A DNA stretch of 64,000 nt from Diplosphaera chodatii (taxonomy: Eukaryota > Chlorophyta > Trebouxiophyceae > Prasiolales > Stichococcaceae): positions 310,001 to 374,000 of the forward strand of contig JAALGY010000036.1 in assembly GCA_032358165.1 (NCBI GenBank), given 5' to 3'. Within the stretch, counting starts at the first letter, position 1, and each line of letters begins with the position of its first letter. Shown one piece after another: positions 13,390 through 25,011 of this stretch. Position numbers and translations under genes: made by a program. The notes beneath the pieces are model-generated. The model was not told the DNA's origin, searched no databases, and saw nothing but the letters and a program-made list of their open reading frames with translations.

Positions 13390-14249
13390 TTGACAAATGT
13401 TCTCGCAGACGTTGCATATGCAGTCGACTTTACGCGACTGATCACATGGCAGTGGCCTGCCTGAAGCCGGGCGGCAGTTGCGCCAAGCTACGGCCAGGAG
13501 GTACAATGACCACTGCAGATACACGATTGCAGTAGCTGGCTGGGTAACAGCACCTCGAAAAGCCCTGCAATTCCTCTTCGCTGGCCACCATGGCATCACC
13601 GCTCATGTTGCGGGCCGCCGCCTGTCAAGCCCAAACTGGCTGAACAGTCTACGCAGCGCCCACGACGCCACACGGGCGCCCTGAAGCTGGTTGCAAGATC
13701 ACCTTGCGTATACCCACTCGCAGAGGGCAGCCGCGGTTTGTGGAAAAACGTGGGGAGCCCAGCAGTGACAGCAGCATGTGGCGTTGTCACACAAGTTTCA
13801 GTGCATTCTACAGGGCAGAAATGGTAGTGCTGAGAATGCGTTTGGTGCTTGTCAGCGCTTGCTCCGCAACATCGCGATCCCGGTGTTGCCCACTGCTAGG
13901 GCGTCAGATCTCCTCGCACGTGCTGGCACGTGAAGCTTTCGAAATGCAAAAATTTATCGAACAAAACTGCGAAGGGCAATGCACCTTGTTTGCAGTCCGG
14001 CAAAGTCGAGCGCTCCTACGTCACAGCTTTTGCATGCATGTCACCAGGCTTGACAGCAACAGTTTTCACCAGGTTATATAGCGCATTCCATCACACGACA
14101 TAGTTGGGACGGAGACACGTTGCAGCTTCGTGGGGGCTCATGCATTCAACTACTTTGTGGTATTCAACATGCTGTGATGCCATTAGCCGCACAGTAACAT
14201 ATGCAGTGCAGCTGACCGGTTAGCTGTGCTACGCTCCCCGACCTGGGGC
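13390..14249. promoter_or_regulatory. Intergenic region between divergent PPP4R2 and ORC6
   Basis: About 860 bp of 5' flanking DNA for two head-to-head genes. Short open frames are present, but none shows a recognisable domain. It is somewhat less GC-rich from about 13900 to 14220. I see no RNA gene or repeat. Confidence 0.35.
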
Positions 14250-15955
14250 ATGGACGTCAAGCATCTGCAACAGCAGCTCGCCGTGAGTGATGGCAGAGTT
14301 GCTGCCAAGGCGAACGAGCTGCTGCGTCTGGCAGCCGTCAAAGTTCCGCAATCCACTCTGCGGCAGGTTGATCACGCAGGCCAAGCACGTCGATGCGTCA
14401 GCTATTGACAGCAATCTGGATTTTGCGACAACAGATCGACCAGTGCTTAGCTTCGGACTGCTCACACTATTGATCCATCGTATGCATGTGTGCAGGGCGA
14501 GGTAGCGCGGTCAGCTATATGTTTTGAGCTGGCATGCTTAGCGTGAGCGCTGTGACCAGTACGGTTATGTGGCTATGCACTGTCTGACTGCGCTCAGCTT
14601 AGTCTGCGGCAGAGAAACAGCTTCATGAGTGTCACGCCTCTGCATACAGGGTGTCGTGCCCAGTGGATCGGCAGGCGGTGGTCAGGCTCTCTGGCACAAC
14701 AGACAAGGTGCAATGCAGCGCACTGCTGCATACTTGACAGATGCAGCACTGAGATACCCGGTGCCACTGACATCTGGCTTGATCGTACATATGGACTTGA
14801 GTGCTGCAATCCAGGCATATGCACAGGCGATGAACCTCATGCAGAAGCTGCTGGGCTTGAAGCCCAAGCTGACAGCCCGCGACCTGTGCATCCAGTTCGG
14901 GTGCGCGCCCATGGATCTCACCATGGTCAACCATCACAATCATGCTGGTCCAGGCTCCGCAGCTCCTGCGCTTCGAACTGTAGGGTGGCTGGGATTTTGG
15001 CTTTCCATGCGCATACAAAGCCAGGAAACGATGTGTTTGTGGGGGCCATAGGTGTGTGCGCATGGAAGCAGCCGCGCTGCGTGCGCTTGCTCTGTACCAG
15101 AAACGCTTCCTGGCACAGCTCACGCCAGTGGCACGCACATCGGCAGACTTTTCTCGGCCCGCCTTCACTGCAGCAGCGTTTTACCTGACGGCCCGTAAGG
15201 TGATTTCAAAGAGCTTGTTGTCTTATTACATTGCATCGAATTGCCAAAGCACTGACCCAGGCCCACCTCAAGGTGTGCTGTGGCTCCAACCAGGCCAAGC
15301 TCAAGGTGGACCGCTCAGCGCTGCTGAAGCGGCATGGCATCAGCGCCGGCGAGTTTGCCAAGATCACATCATCAATGGCAGACCTGTGCTTCGACATGTT
15401 GGTGCGCAACGCTAGGGATGGACCATGACTTCACATACGCCAGCAAATGTGCAGCTTGCGGTCACTCAAGCAATGCTGACAGCTCCCGTTGTGCAAGCAG
15501 GGTGTCACCAAGTCGAAGACACAGAGGCTGGACGATGCTGATGACAGACAACCAGGGTGCGAGGCCGAGGAACCCTGTCTGCTTGCCGGCCTCAGCAACC
15601 TGCCTCAGCAGCCTGTCACTGATGCTGTGTGTACACACCACAGCAGGCCAACAGGGGAGGCCGGCACATCGGATGCGGACGCGGGCAGCAATGGCGATGA
15701 TCCCGTGCAGCAGCCGCCTGCAAAGCGGCGGAAACTGAAGGCATGTTCTGCTGACTAGAACATGGCATACCACTTTCCATGCGCACGTGCTTCGTCGTTC
15801 TTGACAGGCACGCATCTTGCGACAGCTCTCTCGTCCTGTTGATGAGATGTGCATTGTGTTCTATGCAGGAGACTGCAGCGGTGGGGAGCAGGCCCAAGAC
15901 GCTGTCACTGGACCAGCTCAAGCAGACGACGCTATCTTGGGGCGACAGCAAGTGA
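14250..15955 (+). CDS. ORC6: Origin recognition complex subunit 6
   Basis: Smallest ORC subunit, with TFIIB-like helical domains that bind DNA at replication origins. Eight exons join in frame: 14250-14366, 14496-14542, 14650-14707, 14815-14900, 15052-15199, 15273-15401, 15501-15740 and 15869-15955 (303 residues). Matches to plant ORC6 run throughout: MDVKHLQQQLAVSDGRVAAK at the start; DRQAVVRLSGTTDK; LTARDLCIQFG joined to CVRMEAAALRALALYQKRFL; DFSRPAFTAAAFYLTARK; and ITSSMADLCFDML. The C-terminus has a basic PPAKRRKLK patch that could be a nuclear localisation signal, then LDQLKQTTLSWGDSK. The last intron appears to start with GC rather than GT (AAG followed by GCATGT), which keeps the frame. 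A short Cys-containing insert (VCCGSNQA) sits where plants have few residues. A TGTAA, a green-algal polyadenylation-type motif, occurs 10 bp after the stop. Confidence 0.88.
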
Positions 15956-16167
15956 CTAGGGGCGGTGTAAAGGACATTCCTGTTGTTGCACCAGGCATGA
16001 AACATGCCATAAGCAGTCGGAAATTAGCAAAAAATGACGTCCAAGGATGCAGCTTCACACGCCTACGTGAATAATCTGCAACACTACAGCGTTCAGAAAG
16101 AGTTTAAAGGGTGATGAGAACAAGACTCACTTAGACTGTCAAGAAAGCTGAAGCATCTGCGAAGCGC

Positions 16168-17511
16168 TCACGCCGGAACCAGTTCATCTGCCATGGCATC
16201 AAATGCTTCGGTATCGCCCAAGCCCCGCCGCACCACAGTTGGCGGGTTTGAGGTCATGTCCACCACCGTCGATCCCTCAGCATGCTGCATCACGACCAAA
16301 CAGCAGGTGCACTCCAGCATGGGATGACAACACTGAGATGAAGCATGAGAGCTTGCAGGCATTGTCCAACACAAGTCTCACAGAAGCTGGTGCAATGTGG
16401 TTGAATGTCACCGCAACTAGATGGAACGGATACTCCGACTGTGACATGCACAAACATGCTCTGCCCACCTGCCGGCCATCATCGACAATGAAGTCCAGGC
16501 CGCGGGGTCCGAACTCATCTAGCAGCACTGCTGCGTCTGGTAACGAGCCTGACAGCTGGTCCTCCGGCCTGATGCTGGAGCACAGCAGCGGCCGGTCCAG
16601 CTGCTCAAGAAGCACCTGTGCAGTGCAGGCGGCAGCGTGAGGTTGGTAGCACGTCCGGCAGCAAATTTCACTCAGCTCGTGGATGACATGTGCAAATGGA
16701 AGACAGCAGAGTGCTTGTCCGGTGCGCCACCTGGCAGATGGTGTCCGCGGGCATGCGGACGCCGATGCTGCGCCGCGTCTTCACCTTGCCCGACAGGTAG
16801 TCCACGCACTGCTTGGGCACCGCCTTGCTGGCCAGCATGATGAAGGTGTACTGCAGCAGTAGGCGCAGCAAGTCTCGAGGATCATAGATTACAGCAGCAG
16901 CAGCGGCAGCAGCAGCCGCGGCACCATCGTAGGCTATACGCCACGACCACGCAGCCTGTCCGTCAGGTGCCCCGTTACCCGCCCAGTAGACCCAGGGCCG
17001 TGCACCCACCGGGCCGGGCAGGACCTGGCGCGCCAGGCGGAAGAGGTCCGGCTGCCCGGGCGCATTGGCCGCGGGGAAGCCCTGCGTGTACGCCGCGATG
17101 TCGGCGAAGCTGGCGCACAGGATGCTGAGCGGCTGCGCGGGGCTCAGGCCCTTGACCCAGTACAGCCGCTGCACGGCGTCCCTGTCTGCCAGGTCGCACA
17201 CAAACGCCGGGAACGTGTCTGTGGGGATGATGCCCACCTGCACGTGAAGCCCAATGGCCAGTCAGTTGGAACTGGACAGCGCACCCATCATGGAACCTGT
17301 ACGGCTGCATCTCCGGCACTGCAGCAGTGTTGCGCGCCAGCAAAAAGGCGCCTCATACCCCGCCAGACCGGATGCTGTCCACCGCGGCTTCGAGGCGCCA
17401 GACGTCAGAACCATCAGGCTCGACCTGCAGCAGCCCTGGCCCTCGTGCTGCCCCGCCTTTGCTGCTGCTCTGGCTACTGCCCTGGCTGCGCTTACCGCGC
17501 TTTGCAGCCAT
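16168..17511 (-). CDS. YciO-type member of the Sua5/YrdC/YciO family (threonylcarbamoyl-AMP synthase-like)
   Basis: Five exons join in frame: 17359-17511, 17010-17237, 16731-16850, 16469-16615 and 16168-16284 (254 residues). The Sua5/YrdC fold binds RNA, ATP and threonine or bicarbonate to make threonylcarbamoyl-AMP for the t6A tRNA modification. The conserved opening GVGIIPTDTFPAFVCDL follows a basic, Ser/Gly-rich leader. Later segments are YTFIMLASKAVPKQCV, RRSIGVRMPADTICQ, and the ending STVVDMTSNPPTVVRRGLGD. The pattern is closest to bacterial YciO: the classic Sua5 serine-any-asparagine motif is replaced by LCSSIRPEDQ, and the KGRP loop reads VKGLSPAQPL. A true threonylcarbamoyl-AMP role is therefore an inference only. 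The leader may be an organelle presequence, but this is weak. It lies upstream of NUP58 relative to the minus strand, with a gap of 585 bp. Confidence 0.85.
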
Positions 17512-18096
17512 GGCAACGTCTGGGCGTCGATGCGTGCGACGCGGTAGGTGCTGTATCTGGCTGCAGGTTGGACTGCACGATGCCATCGTGCCTGACAGCA
17601 ATCTATCCATGCTTACGGACTCCACAAGCGCACAACCGCTAGGCCCCCTGCGCAGCAGCTGTGAGCTGCTCGTCAAGCAGCAACACGGTGATGCAGCCCA
17701 GAGGGGCTACGGCGATGAGCGAACCCCACAGCAGTCACAATCTTGTTGGTCGAATGCTCAATAAAGCACTTGCACTTGGGTTGAAGTCGTCGCATGCACG
17801 TGATCAGTTCGCACAATTGATGACCGAAGAGCCCGATGCGCCAGCAGATGTGCAACTCTGTGCCACAGTGCTAATCAGCTGCATATAGATTGTGGCATTG
17901 TGGCTCCGGAGTGGTGGACAGGTGCTCGATGATGCGGATCAGGCATCTGGTGTGATCTCTTGGATGCTGCAATGCAGCCAGGATAGACCTCTAAAGGTTG
18001 CTGCAACGTCGACTGCATGCTAGAAGCCTCGGATCCAATCCCCAACACCAGTGTCATTGGTCGTACGACATGCAAGGCCAACCAAACGTCTGGCTG
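17512..18096. other. Intergenic region between YciO-like gene and NUP58
   Basis: 585 bp holding the promoter side of the YciO-like gene and the 3' flank of NUP58, both minus strand. I see no supported gene, RNA or repeat here. Confidence 0.35.
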
Positions 18097-20912
18097 TCAT
18101 TTTCTGGTGCGCCCCCGCCGTGTGCTGACTGTGCTGCCGGGCGTCGAGGTTGCCGGGGCACCCCAAGCCGGGGTGCTTGCCCCAAAAAGGCCACCCCCAC
18201 CACCTCCTCCGCCAAACAAGCTGGGAGTGGCCGTTGCCGGTGCCGGCGTTGTGCCAAACAATGAGGGTGTCGTTGCGCCTCCGCCAAACAAGCCACCTCC
18301 TGCAGACCCTGCGCAGGCAGTGGTCGCGCCTGGAACCACAGTGTGTCACACAACAGCCAGGCAAACACGGCACTGATGCCAACTGCCAGCATAGCATGTG
18401 GCGTGCAAAGTACCCAATAGGCTGGATGCGGGCCCGGAAGCTGCTGGCGTGGGCGCTGCCTGCTGCGGCGCCGGGCTGGGCGGGATGACGGCGACCTTGG
18501 CCTGCGCCGCCTTCCGCTTCAGGGCCTCCCTGCGGTCTGCCTCTGCAAAGGGGTCCCTCATGTCGCCAGCCTGCGGAGCGGAATCAAAGACAACAGATCA
18601 TCGCCACACAACACAGGTGCCGCCTGCACTGTACCCAATGCAGCGCAAGACAGCACTACAATGGATCGCATGTGCCCATGTGCGCTGCACAATGCGCTTG
18701 CGCTGATGTGTCTGCATCCCCAAGTTCATCGTGCAGATGTGCGAGTTGGGCTGCAGTAAGAAGCAGCAGCGTGCACCTCGCGTCTGCGCTCGAGGAAGGC
18801 GTCCTTTGCAGCCGCCACCCCGTCGTGCAGCTTCTCCAGCCGCGCCGCCACATGGTTGAAGAAATCGTGCAGGTTGTGCAGCACCACCGGCAGCGCTGCG
18901 AGCGCGACCGAGGCGCCGCCCCCCTCGCCGTCCTCTTCCTGCTGCTGCTGCTTCCGGCTCAGCTGCGCCGGCAGCAGTGCCTCCAGCTCCGCGACCAGCC
19001 CCCGATACTGCTCCATCGTCTCCTGGGTGCAAGCCGGACGGCCGTGCCGTCAACCCACCACCGCAGGGCTTCGGGCAGGGGTTGAAGGAGCGCCCCACGG
19101 GTGGACAAGCATACAGTTCCCAACTGGCTGTTGCCCGATTGCGGCGAGCACACTTGAGGGCACGCCCACCTGGAATGCTTTGGTGGCGCGCCTGAGGTAC
19201 ATGGACGGTAGGGTGATGGGGCCATTCAGCTGCTCCCTGATGCCTGGGGGCAGCGCTTGCCCCGGCAGGACCTGCAGGACAGGCATGGCGCTTGTCATTG
19301 ACAGCAAGTCGATATCCAGGGAGTCATCGGGATGGGTCGGCAGTAAGCAACGGCACTTTGTATGAGGTGTACAACTGCAGGACCTGGGGAGAGTGTCAGT
19401 GCAAGGATGACATGATGTCTGGTTTTCGTCACTGGTCGTACCAAAGAGACCAGTCTGTTTAGCCATGCTCATCATCCACGGCCCAGGCAACCGGTCACAT
19501 TGGGATGGCTGCAGAACCCACTCACGCAACCATGAGCGTGACGCACCTTGCCAGCCGTGCGCCACCGGTGGGTGCGCTGGAAGGTGCGCACCACCAGCTC
19601 CGTGTCATGCAGCAGAGCCACCGCTTTCTGCAGGGGCGCAGGGACGGAAGTGCGAAGCGGGGCTGAAGTCCCGACAACTGATCGTGCAGCAACAGGACAC
19701 AGCGACAGTGGACACACAGGGTCCAGGGCTGGTCGATCTGCAACGTGCAGGGCGCCTGGCTCGCGCACCTCACGGAAGGTGGCAAGGGTCTGCAGATCGC
19801 CCTTCAGCGCCGCCTCAAGCCCCGCGAGCGCCTGCCTCAGCGCGCGCTCATCAGCTGCCATGTCCTGCACAAGTACCAGAGCACCACGATTCCTGAGCTA
19901 GAGCGCAGCCACTGAGGCTTGATGTCAAAGTGCACTGCAAATGCGCTGTCTGGTGGCTTGGCTGTCCAGTTGCAGTCGACGGCTACCTGCTTGAGGGTGC
20001 GACCCTCATCGCCCCACAGGCGGGGGTTCTCATCCAGCTGGCGGCCCTCGTCTCGGTACTGCGACACGACTTTCCTGCACGACCAACACATACTCGGTGG
20101 GCGATGGCAGCCACCCGCGCAGGTGGCGCACTCCATCAGAGGGTTGCACGTCAGCACAGGAGTAGGGGTGATGCCACTCTTGGGGAATCGGGCACGCACT
20201 CGAGCTCCAGGAGGTATGCCTGCCCCTGCGGGCTGATGTCCTCCCATTTGGTGGCATGCGTCAGCGGGCGCCCCTCATTGGTGCTCAGCGCGCCCGACAC
20301 CTGTTGTTGTTGCTGCTGCTGCTGCTGCTGGGTGGGCTGCCCGCCAAATGCGCCGCCACTGAAGCTGCTGCCGAAGGCGCCCTGCGGCTGCGACGCGCCG
20401 AAAGCTGGCGCCGAAAAGGTGCTGAGTGCGCCAGGCTGCGACGCCTGGTTGCCTCCAAACAGGCTGGGCGTGGCGGTGGAGCCAAAGAGGCTGCCTGACG
20501 ATGCCCCAAATGCGCCTGTATAGCATGCACGGGGCATTGAGGTAACACGTGATGGTGTGTGACCTGGCCATCGGGATGGCATCATCTGACACCAGGCTCT
20601 CCAGCACAAGCAGCAGCTCACACCTGCACTGGAGCCGCCGAAGAGCGAGGGCGTGGATGCTGCGCCAAACAGCGATGGCGTCGATGCTGCACCGCCAAAT
20701 AGTGAAGGCGTTGAAGCAGCGCCAAAGGGTGAGCTGGAGCTGGCCGGCGTGGCAGCTCCAAACAGCGAGCCTGTGCTCTGCGGCTGGCCGAACGGTGATG
20801 CAGGGGTGGATGCGCCGGCGAAGCTGAACGCTGAGGAGCTGGCGGCAGGCGTGGCAAAGCTGAAGGTGGACCCTGCAGCGCTGCTGCTGGCCCCACCAAA
20901 GCTGAACGCCAT
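18097..20912 (-). CDS. NUP58: FG-repeat nucleoporin NUP58 (Nup62 subcomplex)
   Basis: Central-channel nucleoporin that pairs with Nup62 and Nup54. The ATG at 20912 starts MAFSFGGASSSAAGSTFSF, an FG domain with repeated TPSLFGG, ASPFG and GAFG units and a polyglutamine run (about 20303-20333). It then reads ATKWEDISPQGQAYLLELE, joined across an intron to KVVSQYRDEGRQLDENPRLW, the start of the coiled-coil region. Further exons give RALRQALAGLEAALKGDLQ, AVALLHDTELVVRTFQRTHR, ETMEQYRGLVAELEALLP and LHDFFNHVAARLEKLHDGV, then MRDPFAEADRREALKRKAA. A second FG segment precedes the basic terminus STVSTRRGRTRK. This order, including the DPFLEADRRE-like motif and basic end, is that of plant NUP58. Internal splice positions are approximate. 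Divergent from eIF3k. Confidence 0.87.
20303..20333. repeat. CAG repeat encoding polyglutamine in NUP58
   Basis: Trinucleotide run read on the minus strand as about ten consecutive glutamines between the FG domain and the coiled coil. Confidence 0.8.
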
Positions 20913-21530
20913 ATGGCAGCCCTGTTGCTGTGTCAACAGATGTTGCTGCACAGGAGCTGCAGCACCCTGACAGTCGAGCACGATCGGCTGCTACAACTGG
21001 AGTAGGGTGCCAACATGCAGCATCATATTGTTTCAGGTGCAAATAATGTAGGTTGTGGCCAGCCAGCGTGGTGTTGAACGTTCACCAGCTGACCTCAGCG
21101 GTGGTGGAAACGATCCTCGACATGCAAAATCGGCATTCCCATCAGCTAGGTTCCGTACTCGTCAGGGATCGCAGGGCCGATCACGACTGTCGACAAAACA
21201 CTTCCGGCCTTGCAGGCTCGTCAGTTGAGCTTCGCAGACATGCAAGCAACTCGCCATCATCAGAGTTAGCAGGGTTCTCAATTGTAAACCCGCTCGCACC
21301 CCCTTGCTCACGTAATACTGACTGATCGTCATGGCTTTTCAAGGTGACACAAGTGCTGCGGCACAGCCTCTCCGCCCACGTCTTGCCATCTGCAGATCAC
21401 GTCACTGCTTCACAGCAATCAGCGCGCGCTGCGAAGCAAGGGCCACGCACGCATCTGGGCAACAAGTTGCTCATCTGAGCCCGCAGCGCAGCCCCCACCT
21501 GCAATTTGCCGGCTTCACCCCCTTGCCAGC
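20913..21530. promoter_or_regulatory. Intergenic region between divergent NUP58 and EIF3K
   Basis: 618 bp shared 5' flank of two head-to-head genes. No supported coding exon, RNA gene or repeat is visible. Confidence 0.35.
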
Positions 21531-22718
21531 ATGGCGCTGCAGTTTCAGGGAGCAGACAAGTAAGGGTGTATCTGGGTGCACGGCAGCCACCTACACACAA
21601 GCCTACAGTCGTTACATGGGCACCGCCCGATGTCGTTGCGTCATGATCTGCAGGTACTCACCCGACCGCCTGGTCGACCTCCAGCGGCATGTCGCGACAC
21701 AGGTTGGTTGCGTTCAGCGGAAGGAGCGTCGTGAACAGCCTGCACCCGGAACGTCTGCGTTTGTTCAAACCACACTGAACATGTTGGGCGCCGGCGGCTG
21801 TGCAGGCTGCGCAGGGGTTCTACGACAGGGACGCCAACTTGGCGCTGCTGCGGCTTTACAACTTTGAAACGGAGCTGGTACATGTGCAGACGGTGGCCAA
21901 TGTGCTGATCATGGCGCTCATGCAGCTGCCGGAGGCTGATTTCACCATGCTGCTGCACCTCATCCCCGAGAACATCCAGGTGGGTGTGGTGAAAAGATTC
22001 GCAGCGTCGTCCCAGCCGGGCCGTGCAGCCGCACTACCCACCAGGCCTAGCGTGTGAAAGCTTGTGTTGCGCTGTGCAGGCAGAGCCGCTGATCGGCGCC
22101 GTCATTTCCCTTGACCGGCACCTGGAGGGCTTCCGGTTTGCACAGTTCTGGTCGGAGGTGGATCGCCTTCGGGAAATCTTGAACCCAAGTGAGCAGTCTT
22201 TGACGCGCCTTGTCAGCGTTCTCCACCCACCTGCTTTGGCCAGTTCGTGTGACGGCTTTGCTTCTGTCATAGCCCATGCAAGGCGGACATCCTGCAAGCT
22301 AGCTATTGCGTTCTTTGTATAGTCAACGGCTTCTACGAGGCAGTGCGGCGCTACATTCTACAGTCTGTCAGCACAACCTTCCAGACGCTGTCAAGAGCGT
22401 CGCTTGCCCAGAGCCTCAAATCCGATGGCGCAACACTGGACAACCTGGTGAGCACAGCCGAGGCGTACGGTGTCACCTTCTCTGCTGGCATCTGACTGTC
22501 AACGTGGGCCAATTTGAGTGCTACAGTCGCACCCATCGTGATCAATGTCCATGCCTTGTCCGCAGATCGCAGACAAGATTGCCAGCAGCGGGTGGAACAT
22601 TGGGCAGGACAACGTCATTCGCTTCCCAAAGCGGAGGATGCAGCAGGCGCAGCCCCAGGCACAGAAACCATCCGTGCAGTTTGAGAAGCTGTTGCCAGTG
22701 CTCAAGCTCGCGGCCTGA
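21531..22718 (+). CDS. EIF3K: Eukaryotic translation initiation factor 3 subunit K
   Basis: PCI-type subunit of eIF3, the scaffold of the 43S/48S initiation complexes. Six exons join in frame: 21531-21559, 21654-21702, 21806-21979, 22080-22188, 22323-22447 and 22566-22718 (212 residues; the family is near 220). The 29-nt first exon gives MALQFQGAD and the first two bases of a lysine codon, then intron 1 (GTAAGG donor), then YSPDRLVDLQRHVATQ. The core reads YDRDANLALLRLYNFETEL, MQLPEADFTMLLHLIPENIQ and GFYEAVRRYILQSVSTTFQT. The final winged-helix segment is SSGWNIGQDNVIRFPKRRM, ending LPVLKLAA. The end lies 188 bp from that of the adenylate kinase gene, to which it is convergent. Confidence 0.93.
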
Positions 22719-22906
22719 GTGGTGCAATTACCACCCGATGCGACTCTGTTGCAAAGGGCGTCGATCAGATGGGTTACAGCAGCATGAAATAAACAACTCA
22801 GCTGAAATTTGAACCATAAGTAAAATCGCCAGTCACACTCGCATGCCTTACGCATGCATCACCTCTCACGACCTGAAGCTAGAACATTCGTCTGTCTGCT
22901 GGTTGC

Positions 22907-24488
22907 CTATACGGTAGCCGCCTGTTGTGGTGCTGGAATGCTATCCAAGGCGGCCTCAATGTCTACAAAGACGCTGTCCATGTCCCTTGTGCCATCGACC
23001 TGCGGGGTGCAGGTATGCAGGGTCATGGGTCAGACCCATGATACCCCATGCAAGACAACAGCAAGTAGCATACTCGCAATCACCCAACTACCTCACCTCG
23101 ACCAGGATGTCGCGGTAGTAGTCCAGGACCGAGTTCACGTTGTTGTGGTACGTCTGCAGCCGGTTGACAGCCTGCGAGCGAAAGCGGTTGCTGCATGGTG
23201 GGTGTCTGCTCGCCCTCACTTTAGCACATGGACAACTTGCGTCCAAGCAGCCAGTGCTGTCATGCACCAGCCAGCAGCGCACCATCTCCTCCGTGTCATC
23301 GCTGCGCTGCACGAGGCGGTGCACGACGTCCTCGGGCGGCGGCCGGAAGGTGAGGTGGTAGATGGCGCCCGTCTCGGGGTCGCTGCGCCGCCCCACGATC
23401 CGCTCCACCAGCAGCTCGTCGGGGACCTGCAGCACGTGCACAGTGTGCGCTGGTGCACCAGCAGCGCAGGCGGCCCACCCGCAGCCGACCGGCCAGTCTA
23501 CTTCACGCTCATGGAGGTGCATATCAGGCTGTGATGTCGCTGTGGCCACCACTCTTCCTTCCAGCAGACCCGCGCGCACATTGATGAGCAGGAACAGGTC
23601 CGGCCGGATGCTGGCTTGCTCGATGGCCTCCGCCTGCTCCGCGGACCGCGGGTAGCCGTCCAGCAGCCAGCCGTGCTCCACCGCATCCGGCTGCGCCAGC
23701 CGGTTCTTCACCATGTCCACCACAACCTGCGGTGTAAGCGGCAGCCTGATCAGGACGCGAAACAGCACCTGGAGTGCCGTCATCCTGTGATACCTACCAT
23801 CCTCCAACGCAGCCTTGTTGCGCTGCAACAAAGCACTGAGTCGAGTTGCACACCATTTGGCGGCGCAAATCGCGCACCTCATTGGGCACGAGCCGGCCGG
23901 ACTCCATGTACTCGCGCGCCTCCTTGCCTGCCGGGGTGCTGGCGGCCACCTCTGCCCGCAGCAGGTCGCCGACCGAGATGTGCACCAAGTTGTGCTGCAC
24001 ACAGCCCGAGGTCTCAGCCTCTGGGATGCTAATGCGCGAGGCCCTTTGTGTGCACATTCCCGGCCAACACCCGATGCTGCAAAGCAGCCGCACGACAGCA
24101 AGAGAGTACAGCAGTCTGCACCTTGTGTACGATCTTTTCGCACTGTGTGCCCTTGCCGGCCGCTGGCGCCCCCATGATCATCACCCGCATGGGCCCCGCC
24201 TGCGCGACCTGCATGCAACACCGCTGGCGCCCGTGCCGCGCTGCATTTGGCTGCCTCAACCGCCAGCAGGGACGGGCGTGGTGACCTGGTGGCAGCATGC
24301 ACACGGATGAAGCAGTGGATTGGCTGCGAAGTCACAGTTGATGTGAAGCTACAGCATCAATGCGGCGGCTGCGGCACGGCAAGCCGCAGCTTACCTGAAG
24401 CATGTGGGAGGCTGACGCGGCCGCTGCATGTGTGGGCCATGGCCTGTTGGTCTCCGGTGTGCGCCAATTTGCCCTGCAAAACCGTCAT
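22907..24488 (-). CDS. ADK: Adenylate kinase, plastid type with transit peptide
   Basis: Catalyses ATP + AMP to 2 ADP. Seven exons join in frame: 24395-24488, 24122-24285, 23854-23994, 23580-23726, 23283-23426, 23097-23171 and 22907-22999 (285 residues). The first 60 or so residues are Arg/Ala/His-rich with almost no acidic residues, fitting an organelle presequence; intron 1 lies inside it. The P-loop is MIMGAPAAGKGTQC, followed by HISVGDLLRAEV, RLVPNEV, the LID-flanking GWLLDGYPRSAEQAEAIEQ, VGRRSDPETGAIYHLTF and DDTEEM. The closest match is the Arabidopsis chloroplast adenylate kinase family. The LID has no zinc-type cysteines, as expected for long eukaryotic forms. The C-terminal helix reads LDYYRDILVEVDGTRDMD. 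Divergent from hexokinase. Confidence 0.92.
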
Positions 24489-25011
24489 GCTGCTGCGTCT
24501 GGACCTGGGGTTGTGGGCCTGCTTGCTGACAACAGCAGCATTCACGGCCTTGCTGATCTGGCTCCCGTGCAACGTCACTTCAGCCGGCGTTGGATGCTAA
24601 GAAGCTTCTGTATCTTGTATCAGAGCAAAATACTAGTGCGAGCAGCAGAGCACGCTCTGCGCTGAGGCACCCAAGATCATGCCGCCCTGTGTGGTTGCAG
24701 TGTCAGCAAGATCTTGCGCCGCGATCCCTGACACAACCACTGGTACAGTATTCAGAGCACAGTGCACGCTCAACTACCAATAGTGCTGTGAATGCATTTG
24801 CGTCAGCCGCGCAACCGGCCTGTGAGATATCCCCAACGGCAGCCGAAGTGAAGTGCGAGAGCTGCGTGCAATAAGATAACCTGATCGCCACTCAGCGCAG
24901 CAAACTGATGGTTTGCCTTTGCAAGCAGCTACCTTAGGTCTCTTGCGCTGCAACGCCAGGCGGGCCGCCCAAGCGTGTGCTACCCGCTGATTGCGAAAAT
25001 TTTGGGCGAGC
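24489..25011. promoter_or_regulatory. Intergenic region between divergent adenylate kinase and hexokinase
   Basis: 523 bp between two start codons on opposite strands. No supported exon, RNA gene or repeat was seen. Confidence 0.35.

Noticed and set aside
23088..24335. Minus-strand open frame of about 415 codons over adenylate kinase
   Set aside because: It reads through several introns in frame by chance. The spliced chain gives a normal 285-residue adenylate kinase, whereas the read-through adds Cys/Arg-rich stretches not found in the family.
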